The notes beneath the pieces were generated by a model that saw only the letters and a list, made by a program, of their open reading frames with translations, ran no database searches and had not been told where the DNA came from. A program made the translations under genes and the position numbers. This document shows positions 9,201-18,962 of a stretch of 18,962 bases of DNA, one piece after another. How positions within the stretch are numbered: the stretch's first letter is position 1; each line of letters opens with the position of its first letter. The stretch lies in NCBI RefSeq assembly GCF_000149955.1, contig NC_030991.1:4570976-4589937 (forward strand). The letters are read 5' to 3'. This DNA is from Fusarium oxysporum f. sp. lycopersici 4287 (lineage: Eukaryota; Ascomycota; Sordariomycetes; Hypocreales; Nectriaceae).

Positions 9201-9473
9201 GACACGCCCTTCTGGGGAGTATACTGAGTTGTCGAGCGCCAGGTGTCGCGGACCGTCAAGCCCTTTCAGCCGCAGGATATAGTTTCCCAGACCCTGAGGG
9301 GTGATTTGTGTCTCGCCGATTCCAACTGTCTGTCCGCCGCTCCAGGGATGAAGGGTGCTGAAGTTTTCCCTTTTGCAAAAGGTGTGCATCGAAGCTCCGC
9401 TATCCAAAACGTGTACTTTCTCGAGTAAATCGCTCAACCTTTGACCCTGGTACAAGGGTGTGCACCACCGAAT
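6263..9473 (-). pseudogene. Copia Pol: protease, integrase, reverse transcriptase, RNase H, with an integrase frameshift
   Basis: The frame opens after a TGA at 9476-9474. Near 9390-9405 it has the aspartic protease core VLDSGAS. The pre-integrase zinc region follows (HERLGH then CEPCIVGK), then the first integrase acidic residue in HADIAGPFP. Around 8655-8675 the frame is lost; the continuation lies one base further on and carries the second Asp in HVDQGGEN and the Glu in QNGIAEAFNR. From there the frame is open to TAA at 6265-6263. Reverse transcriptase has LRGKWVFKLKRG, QMDVKTAFLYG and YVDDLLIAGPS (near 7229-7240). RNase H has YTDSDWAGD, CEAEYMG, GDNQGAI and TKHIAI. As it stands no intact integrase can be made. 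There is no ATG that would start pol on its own, so it would need fusion to Gag. Confidence 0.88.
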
Positions 9474-9513
9474 TCAGTCAACTGAATGGCTCGGTGGCGG
9501 TGAGTTAGCCTGG

Positions 9514-10615
9514 TCAACCACCGTTTCTGGTTCGGTTGTTGGCTCTTGGATGATCTTGGCGCTGCTTTCTCCTGAATCGCTTATCGTTCAGGCGTTTCTT
9601 AAGCTCTGGGTGAAGTAACCAGCAGGCATCTGAGGTATGCCCAAGTGTTGAATGTTGGAGGGTTCACCCTCAACTTCAGGATTAAGGTTCAGGATTAAAG
9701 TTTGAAGCCCTAAACTTAGATCGTAGGACTTTCATCTAGGACTTTCTAGGACTCAAGTCCTAGAAGGAACCAGTCAAAGATATAAGGTCTCAATAGTCCT
9801 TCGATTGCGACAGAAGAAAGAAATATACACGATTCACCTGAATATCTGACACCAAGCTTCTTGCAGTAGCTACAGCTCGTGAAATTTTGCTCCTTGAAGG
9901 CAGCGACCATAGCGGCGTGCTTGATTGTCTCTTGGTCTTGGTCCTGTTGTTGCATCCGCTGACTATGTTCCTCCTGCTCAGCAGCTCTAGTAGCTTCTTC
10001 GATAGTAGTAGCTGCCTTGGTGACGATGCCTTCGAGGTTCCGTTCGGGTAGTAGGCTGTGGCTCTGAAGAAATGCAGTGAGGAATACTTGATACTTAGGT
10101 CCAAGTCCATTGAGAAACTTCTCTATCAGTTGTGGCTGTCCAATCTGACTAGTTTCGTCTAGTTGAAGGACTTGGTCTCGAGACTTTCGTAATTGCCGAG
10201 AGAAGTCGGATACATTTTCGCAGTTGCCCAGAGTGAGCCGATCGAACTTTTGCTGGAGGTCGTGGAATACGCTGCTACCCTTTGGTTTGAAGTGCTGCTC
10301 CAGCGTTTTAAGGATGTTCGCTAAGTTATTGAGACCTTGGACTTCCTGTCTGGGACGGAAACCAAGCCGATATCGAACTGCTCCGCACGCCCGTGCTTGT
10401 CTCTGATGCCAAGCATCTAGCTTTTCTTCGAAGTCGACGTCCGAGAGATTGCCTTGCACCGGTGGGTCTCGTTTTCTCTCCAGGAGGTCGTCACAACCAG
10501 ACAGGGCCAGTAGGTCTCGGATTTCCTCGTTCCAGTTGATCCAGCCTTCAGAGGATTCAAGCTTGGCAACTCCGGAAAGATTTCCGCTCAGATTCGAGTC
10601 TTTGCCGTCTGACAT
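9514..10615 (-). pseudogene. Copia Gag, split by a solo LTR in the zinc knuckle
   Basis: ATG at 10615 begins MSDGKDSNLSG. The body has the copia Gag pattern with a W-x-x-W motif (SEGWINWNEEI), a helical capsid-like core and a Q-rich stretch (EEHSQRMQQQDQDQE). The nucleocapsid knuckle C-x2-C-x4-H-x4-C starts as CSYCKKLG at about 9870-9852 and is then interrupted by the LTR at 9646-9851. Its His and last Cys lie on the far side (about 9640-9620), followed by a basic tail ending at TGA 9516-9514. One copy of the 5-bp target duplication must be removed to line the halves up. Gag forms the particle that packages element RNA. In the present state the frame reads into the LTR and stops there. Confidence 0.88.
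9646..9851. repeat. Solo LTR (206-bp family) inserted in gag, with target duplication
   Basis: Begins TGTTGAATGTTGG and ends TAATATCTGACA... in form TG...CA (last bases ATATCTGACA; this copy has GAATATCTGACA). It is flanked on both sides by CCAAG (9641-9645 and 9852-9856), a clean 5-bp target-site duplication. No internal retrotransposon sequence is attached, so it is a solo LTR left by LTR-LTR recombination. A second copy of the same length is at 18553-18758, and a rearranged one at 16232-16543. The internal word CTAGGACTCAAGTCCTAG is palindromic apart from its centre. Superfamily cannot be told without an internal region. Confidence 0.93.
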
Positions 10616-11177
10616 ATTGAAGTAATGTAATGTGTTGATGTTGTTGGCTTGTTTTCGATGAAGGTAGAGGTAAGCCAGGAAGTCTAGGACGTGCTTCTTA
10701 TAGATAGCGCCCGCAGACACCCTAGGTGGTGGAAAGCTTGCAGAGGCGTGCCACATCCAACAGAGCAAAAAGGTCATACATTTGATCAAACCGGAAGGAA
10801 GGTCTTCCAGCTGTTTAGACAGGCTGTTTAGACCGGCAGCCCGGAAGTCCGGACTTCCTGTCAGAGGTTGGTGTGATCTGTGTTTCCCAAAAAGCAAGTT
10901 CAACACAACAGCTTAGATAGAAGAAAGAAAAAAAAAAAGCTTTTCTGCAGGTCATTTCCATCTGACTGTGTGATAAAGGGAAGAAAGTGTCGAGATTGGT
11001 AAATGATCAAGTACCGGGTTCTTCGTTCAAGAGACAGCAGGATGAAGGGCCGTAATTCTGGCGGGGTCCAAGACCGCTGTTGAGTCTCCGCTGCAGTGGA
11101 AGGGACTGTGAGGTCCTTGTGAGTAAGGGACGGATAATTAGGGAGGAGACTCAGCTTTAGATTTAGTTTAGCCTTCC
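10616..11177. other. 5' leader of copia element 2
   Basis: About 560 bp between the gag start and the primer-binding site. An open frame continues upstream of the gag ATG but without ATG support at its far end, so I treat it as untranslated leader, where packaging and dimerisation signals would be expected. An A-rich run lies near 10920-10938. Confidence 0.55.
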
Positions 11178-11189
11178 GGGCTCATAACC
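11178..11189 (-). promoter_or_regulatory. Primer-binding site, complementary to the initiator tRNA-Met anticodon arm
   Basis: Directly after the 5' LTR end (TTTCAACA) the minus strand reads GGTTATGAGCCC. Its complement GGGCTCATAACC matches the anticodon stem-loop of eukaryotic initiator tRNA-Met (CAT anticodon), and not a tRNA 3' end. Drosophila copia and yeast Ty5 are known to prime from such an internal half-tRNA fragment. Confidence 0.82.
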
Positions 11190-11344
11190 TGTTGAAATGG
11201 GAAGATTCATATTTTTTTATTTTTCATTCAAAATATGCAGTAGGAGAACTACTGGTTATGTACAGGCACCACCTCCGTGGAATGTTCCACCTTGTTCCAC
11301 ACCTTGCCACCGACTTGGTCGTCTCACATTTGTGATCTCCAACA
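11190..11344 (-). repeat. 5' LTR of copia element 2
   Basis: 155 bp, same sequence as 5395-5554 apart from the T tract and one base (C at 11290). It ends TCTCCAACA at 11344 on the window strand. It carries the element promoter for transcription towards the left. Confidence 0.95.
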
Positions 11345-11718
11345 GTTGTGTATCAAATCTATCAAATGTTATTTCAAATCGAGGATCTTGTATTTGTTTG
11401 ATTGAAATAAAATTTTGGCATATTTGATTGATTTGATTTGGGGGCTGCGTTGACTCTGACGAGAGAAAATAGAAAAAGGCATCATCAAGTCGACAATCAA
11501 TAACATCACAACATTCTGATCCACATCTTAATACACTTACCCCATCGTACAGCTGCGTATCCAACACATATAGTCCATGATCCCTCAGGGTCGTGTAAAA
11601 GGACGAGGCATTTTCATATTCATGTTGTTGATTCAAGCAGTTTGAACAGATATATAAACGAACTATATAATAAAAAAATATATAAATCTAAAAAATGTCA
11701 AAGATGACGGAGAAAACT
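11345..11718. other. 3' flank of the catalase-peroxidase gene
   Basis: AT-rich DNA downstream of the KatG stop, including TTTGATTGATTTGATTTG-type short repeats near 11420-11440. Open frames here are short and unconvincing. It should contain the KatG polyadenylation site; AT-rich words near 11650-11690 are candidates. Confidence 0.5.
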
Positions 11719-15240
<3,522 letters not shown>

Positions 15241-15463
15241 CAGTGGGATGCAATAAGTTTGAATACTTTTTGAAGTACTGATACCCCCTGTCTAACCTAT
15301 TTGGAGTTCAGCCTGCTTCTAATCTGAGGAAGAAGCTCGATCTAGCCAATCACTCTATTCGTATTAGCCGTGCAAAAACTGATATGCAAGTGAAAGCTGG
15401 CTCAAAGAGGCTAGCGGCAAAAGAAGATACACGCCCGGTATTCAAACTTATTGCATCCCACTG
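15241..15463. mobile_element. mimp-type MITE (Tc1/mariner), complete
   Basis: 223 bp with perfect 26-bp terminal inverted repeats. The left begins CAGTGGGATGCAATAAG, and the right ends CTTATTGCATCCCACTG at 15463. TA dinucleotides flank it (15239-15240 and 15464-15465), the target duplication of Tc1/mariner transposition. The inside has no coding capacity. Ends, size and target fit the mimp family of Fusarium, which is mobilised by the impala transposase. It lies 922 bp upstream of the KatG start and 1,972 bp upstream of the effector-candidate start. Confidence 0.93.
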
Positions 15464-15465
15464 TA

Positions 15466-16231
15466 CGGAGGTCCTGGATCTCTCGGTCCGACATTTTATC
15501 ACCTTCCTTCTAGCCGTTGGTCAGGGTTCAGGGGCAGTAGCGTTTAACCTTTACCGTTAACCCTATTATTGATTAGCCAGGAATGAGGCTACAGTAGAAT
15601 ACGGAACACCAAGTAAGGAAGGCCAATGCGTTTAGGCAGAAACTTGCTGGATTCAAGCCAGGTTTAAGGTTCAAGACTTGAATGTAAGCCTTGAAGGTTC
15701 TGAGACAATCCTAAATCATTAAGATAGAAGACACCTAAAACCCAGAGAAGGAATTAGTGTCTCATACATAACTTACAATCCAACACACTCTTCATATAAA
15801 CTCAGTTATTCCTTGAGAAACACTGCCTGTTACATGTCGTTAAGCTAGAAGTTTGCTATAGGCAGCTTCGAAGGCGTTATAATAGAATATCTGAAGTATG
15901 TATAAGCCATGTTATTTGCGGCTCTAATGCAGCCAAAAACCTGAATGCCTGCCCATAGCTTAACTTAGTTGCAGGTCTTGCCGATATGACCAGGTACCCA
16001 GGATACCTCTAAAGCTCAATGCGAGCTATGGAAGGTCTAAAGCGAAGAGTAAAGTATGGCGATTACAGTTCCTAAGTGATAGATAGATAATGCGGGGTCA
16101 GGCAAATGAACTCGGGTTCTAACACCGACAAAACCTTAAACAGTAGAGCAGAAAGTGAGAGCCGGATCCGGCGGTTAATAGTGGGGCCGTTCGCTTCCTA
16201 AAAGGTCGCGTTCTAAGCGGCAACGGACAGG
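15466..16231. other. Intergenic, repeat-derived looking, no gene
   Basis: No long open frames. A stretch from about 15646 (TGCTGGATTC) to 15784 (CAATCCAACA) has TG...CA ends like an LTR, but the flanks show no target duplication and no second copy is present, so this is only a possibility. The rest gives no signal. Confidence 0.4.
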
Positions 16232-16543
16232 TGTTGGAAAATCCGGGAATCCCCTTCCCTTCAGGATTCAGACTGTTAGTCTGAAAGTCCTAGATTTAAA
16301 GTTCAAAGTCCTAGATACAATCATCTAGAGATATAAACCCGAGAATAACTGTCAGATATTAAGGTGAATCGTATATATTTCTTGATTCTGTCGCAATCAA
16401 AGGACTATTGAGACCTTATATCTTCGACTGGTTCCTTCTAGGACTTGAGTCCTAGAAGGAACCAGTTGAAGATATAAGGTCTCAATGGTCCTTCGATTGC
16501 GAAAGGATCAAGCAATACACACAATTCACCTTAATATCCGACA
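16232..16543. repeat. Rearranged LTR of the 206-bp family with a 194-bp palindrome
   Basis: 16232-16349 (TGTTGGAAAATCC to GAGAATAAC) resembles, with much divergence, the left half of the 206-bp LTR (shared CTTCAGGATT and AAGTCCTA words). 16350-16446 is the right half of the LTR in inverted orientation, starting TGTCAGATATTAAGG. 16447-16543 is the right half again in normal orientation, ending TTAATATCCGACA. The two 97-bp arms are symmetrical about 16446/16447, with no indels and about 11 mismatches. The turning point is the LTR's own palindrome CTAGGACTTGAGTCCTAG. Confidence 0.8.
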
Positions 16544-17125
16544 TACTCATACTATTCTGCATTTTATATACACTCCACAGCTCTAACTTTCCGAAGGTAG
16601 GCAACCGCCTACTACACTATCCTTATTTATACTGACCTGTTACATAAGTGACAAGGGGTGTGCATGTATTGTTCAACAACCTCACAGCTCGCTCTCCTTC
16701 CATTCTGAGTCCGGGAGATGAGTTGGATGAGTCATCCAAGATGACATGAGAAATCAGCCTTCTCAGTTCGCTTCCCAGTGATCAGGCACTGTGAAATCCT
16801 GAGAACATAAAATCCTCCGCGGGATTTGATGGAGACTAGTGAAAAGGCCAAGCGAAGATCTGTGGATCGGGAGGATGTGCAATGCGAGTTGCCATGTGCC
16901 CCTCATGAGCACATCTGAGTTGGCGTGACTGGGATGGCAGTAGGGGAAGTCATTGGCCTCCTGAAAGAGGCTCTGTTCATCTGGCACGGCCGGGAACTTT
17001 TGCGGCCGAATTCCAGCGGAAGGTTAGATATTTAAGAGAAAGGTAAGCCATTTGACAAAACCATCCAATAAACTGGGTCCTAAAAGACAAAAGAGATGAA
17101 AGACGGAAGCTAATACAGAGTACTA
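16544..17125. other. Intergenic region upstream of the orphan mimp terminus
   Basis: No gene supported. A 74-codon minus-strand frame at 16763-16987 has no features of a real protein. The sequence is probably distal promoter for the gene at 17435. Confidence 0.4.
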
Positions 17126-17151
17126 CAGTGGGGTGCAATAAGTTTGAATAC
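17126..17151 (+). repeat. Orphan mimp terminal inverted repeat
   Basis: CAGTGGGGTGCAATAAG and the next nine bases match the left terminus of the mimp at 15241 with one change (G for A at the eighth base). It is preceded by TA. No matching right terminus occurs to its right in the window, so it is a remnant or a solo terminus. It lies 309 bp upstream of the effector-candidate ATG. Confidence 0.9.
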
Positions 17152-17160
17152 ATCTGTAGG

Positions 17161-17300
17161 TATAATGTATGAGTTAAGAAAAGAAAATACGAACTAGTAA
17201 AGTAACTTGATTTTAGTATACGGGTTAAGAAAGTAAAATACTACCTAGTAAAGTAACTTAATTATAATGTATAGATTAAGAAAGTAAAATACTATGGTAT
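17161..17300. repeat. 51-bp tandem repeats in the effector-candidate promoter
   Basis: Units start at 17161, 17212 and 17263, the last partial. Each holds TTAAGAAAGTAAAATAC, and the first two also CTAGTAAAGTAACTT. The array is strongly AT-rich and lies between the mimp terminus and the probable TATA region (TGTATATAG near 17300). Confidence 0.85.
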
Positions 17301-17434
17301 TGTATATAGAATAGTTGAATCGGGAAAGATAAATAGAGATATATGGCCTACTCATATCTTAGGTTTCGAATCCTTCATCATCGACAGTACAACGAATTAA
17401 TTACCCTATAACATAACATAACATACTGCCCACT

Positions 17435-18376
17435 ATGACTCGGTTTCATCTTATCCTTTTACCACTACTTTTCTCCTGGTTCTCCTATTGCTTAGGGGAG
17501 TTAGAGGTGTCTGATTTGTCTGATCAGCCTCCTAGCGTCGAAAATACTTATCGGGATCAGGCCTTCAACGAAGAGGAGCTACTCAAAGTCGTGGACGAGC
17601 TCTCGGTAGAGCGAACAGAGCATACGGAACGGGCCCTAGTCTCGGAAGCAGCAGTACAGAAGCGTCAAGACGACGAACACCCTAACGGACCTTGCCCGAG
17701 GGGAGGACGTCTTTATGTTGATTCAGATGAAGATAGTTCATGCAACGCAAAATGGGGAACTCAAACGCACAACGATGTTAAAACGTTTGGCTCAACTGGT
17801 TCGGTTTGCGCAGGCACGTTCAGGCGGATCACTTGCGCTTGCTGCTATACAATGCACCCCATCACGGATAATAATGTAAGGGGGAATAACTATCTTTTAA
17901 GATGCCTTATTAGTTACTAACTCAAACCCTACTAGGTGCCAAGAATGGACGGAATATATTGCCCAAAATGGGAGGTCTGTAAGCAGGAACCTGAACGATG
18001 GAGTAAATGGGGAAATAGGGTATCTCATACATCGTGTGTACAGGCGAAGAAGCTCACCGAGATCTTGATCGCTACCAAAAAAGTCGTTAAGGAGTACTGT
18101 ACTCCTAAGCGGTGGCTCCCATCAGCTGGCAAGGGCAAAAACGCAAAATTCCACACATGGGCATACAATTACAGCACGGGACAGCTTACAACACTCAAGT
18201 GGATGTATTTGAAGTTGGATGGCCAATATGTTAAGTCAGCGCCAGGGATTTCGGAATGGGGACTAACCTACAGTGTCAATGAGCATAACGCCATTGAATT
18301 ATGTGGCTACCCCTCGGACGATATGCAAAGAAATTCCATCGATGCCGAGTTACAGTGGGAGGCTACTGTACAGTAA
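17435..18376 (+). CDS. Secreted cysteine-rich protein, candidate effector, two exons, 293 aa
   Basis: Exon 1 is 17435-17875 and exon 2 17936-18376. The 60-nt intron has GTAAGG, a perfect TACTAAC branch site (17915-17921) and TAG, and keeps frame. The protein begins with a signal peptide (MTRFHLILLPLLFSWFSYCLG, about 21 residues), then an acidic pro-region without cysteines that ends in a Kex2-type site Lys76-Arg77. The mature part of about 216 residues has 11 cysteines (87, 103, 125, 134, 136, 137, 156, 162, 181, 202, 270), including a C-A-C-C cluster, and one N-glycosylation sequon at Asn225. No enzyme motif is visible. Signal peptide, pro-region, cysteine content and mimp sequences in the promoter fit an F. 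oxysporum effector. A length of 293 aa equals what I remember for SIX13, but I cannot confirm the sequence, so no symbol is given. Confidence 0.88.
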
Positions 18377-18552
18377 GGAGCTGAGTTACGGGTTTGATTT
18401 TCCGCCTAGAACACAGATTTAGTTAGCTACTAGACGCCAGAAAATAATCCTGTTAAAAGCTCTTACTCAGGTGATTCGGAATTACTTTTGTCAACGAACT
18501 CAAGACCCTTCAAGGGTGGTTTGAACCAGAGTTGCAATCCACTCCACTAAAT
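18377..18552. other. Short 3' flank of the effector candidate
   Basis: Contains the likely polyadenylation region. On the minus strand a short open frame next to the LTR (18545-18503) could be the original C-terminal end of the kinase-like gene on the other side of the LTR, but this is speculative. Confidence 0.35.
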
Positions 18553-18758
18553 TGTTGAATGTTGGAGGGTTCACCCTCAACTTCAGGATTAAGGTTCAGG
18601 ATTAAAGTTTGAAGTCCTAAACTTTGATCATAGGACTTTCATCAAGGACTTTCTAGGACTCAAGTCCTAGAAGGAACCAGTCGAAGATATAAGGTCTCAA
18701 TAGTCCTTCGATTGCGACAGAATCAAGAAATATACACGATTCACCTTAATATCTGACA
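18553..18758. repeat. LTR of the 206-bp family, solo in this window
   Basis: TGTTGAATGTTGG to TTAATATCTGACA, 206 bp, the same length as the copy at 9646-9851 and differing from it by roughly ten bases. Flanks TAAAT and ATTCC do not match, so no target-site duplication is visible. It interrupts the minus-strand kinase-like gene at the right edge. Confidence 0.92.
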
Positions 18759-18962
18759 ATTCCACTCCAAGAACGCCGTCTTTGCCAACCAAATATCCTC
18801 TGAAAAGCTTTGACTTGGCCGATTCCGCTTGCTTGAATCGCCAGTCACCTTCTTGGCATCCATCATCGTCTCCGACTTCCACGCTCGCTTGTTCGGCACC
18901 AGCTGCGCCAACGGACGCCGAGGCGGCTTGAGGAGCAAAGCCCGTTCAAAGTCGATCACCAT
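18759..18962 (-). pseudogene. C-terminal part of a kinase-like family gene, end cut off by an LTR, start off the right edge
   Basis: The minus-strand frame is open from the window edge and reads MVIDFERALLLKPPRRPLAQ, then a basic S/K/R stretch and FSEDIWLAKTAFLEW. V-I-D-F-E has the position and form of the kinase DFG-type metal-binding motif. From memory, IDFERA followed by PPRRPLAQ and PNKR is the C-terminal signature of the same Fusarium family as the gene at 1-385. After Asn at 18759-18761 the frame enters the LTR and gains an unrelated tail ending in stop near 18697. The catalytic loop and N-terminal parts lie outside the window. Whether the protein has kinase activity is unknown. Confidence 0.65.

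Larger units (their letters stand above)
5395..11344 (-). mobile_element. Ty1/copia LTR retrotransposon 2, full length but degraded and nested
   Basis: Two near-identical LTRs (5395-5554 and 11190-11344) enclose 5.6 kb. In element order: 5' LTR, primer-binding site, leader, gag with zinc knuckle, protease, integrase, reverse transcriptase, RNase H, 3' non-coding region with direct repeats, polypurine tract, 3' LTR. Integrase before reverse transcriptase makes it copia type. A solo LTR of another family sits in gag, the gag-pol junction is closed in the pol frame by a stop, and integrase carries a frameshift, so it looks non-autonomous. The flanking bases (GTGAC on the left, GTTGT on the right) do not form a target-site duplication. 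Confidence 0.92.

Noticed and set aside
9746..9851. Gag C-terminal tail reading V-R-Y-S-G-E-S-C and on
   Set aside because: This is translation of the inserted solo LTR, not Gag.
15646..15784. Possible additional LTR with TG...CA ends
   Set aside because: No target duplication, no second copy in the window and no adjoining element features; kept only as a remark.
16763..16987. 74-codon minus-strand frame
   Set aside because: No coding character, no motif, no splice context.
18697..18882. Minus-strand open frame across the LTR boundary at 18758
   Set aside because: It joins gene sequence to LTR sequence, and the same kind of tail appears wherever this LTR is read through.

Overview
The window is fungal nuclear DNA, most probably from an accessory (lineage-specific) region of a Fusarium oxysporum-type genome. 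The strongest clue is a 223-bp element at 15241-15463 with perfect 26-bp terminal inverted repeats starting CAGTGGGATGCAATAAG and flanked by TA. This fits the mimp MITE consensus as I remember it (CAGTGGG, two free bases, GCAA, T or A, AA). Short GT-AG introns of 48-60 nt, a secreted fungal catalase-peroxidase, and gene debris among Ty1/copia elements fit the same setting. No database was searched, so the organism is inferred.

Layout. 1-385 is the start of a minus-strand gene from a coiled-coil plus kinase-like family, with a one-base frameshift in a 63-bp tandem repeat. 1466-2065 is a gene remnant cut off by a retrotransposon LTR. 2066-4524 is the 3' part of copia element 1: LTR, polypurine tract, an array of hairpin repeats, and reverse transcriptase/RNase H. 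It ends at a 100-N gap (4525-4624). 4625-5394 is unique DNA with one possible small 5' exon. 5395-11344 is copia element 2, with both LTRs, a primer-binding site complementary to the anticodon arm of initiator tRNA-Met, gag and pol. Its gag is split by a 206-bp solo LTR of another family, and its integrase is frameshifted. 11719-14319 is an intact six-exon gene for a secreted catalase-peroxidase (KatG, 781 aa). 14320-17434 is a long intergenic region holding the mimp, a rearranged LTR with a 194-bp palindrome, an orphan mimp terminus and 51-bp promoter repeats. 17435-18376 is a two-exon gene for a 293-aa secreted cysteine-rich protein, a candidate effector. 18553-18758 is another 206-bp LTR, which cuts off the C-terminal end of a second kinase-like gene running off the right edge.

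The most interesting part is 11.7-18.4 kb. Two secreted-protein genes, an antioxidant haem enzyme and a cysteine-rich effector candidate, are transcribed away from each other across an intergenic region with a complete mimp. The effector gene also has a lone mimp terminus 309 bp before its start codon. That arrangement is the one used to predict virulence genes in F. oxysporum. The flanks are transposon graveyard: nested LTRs, broken gag-pol genes, truncated multicopy host-family genes and one assembly gap.
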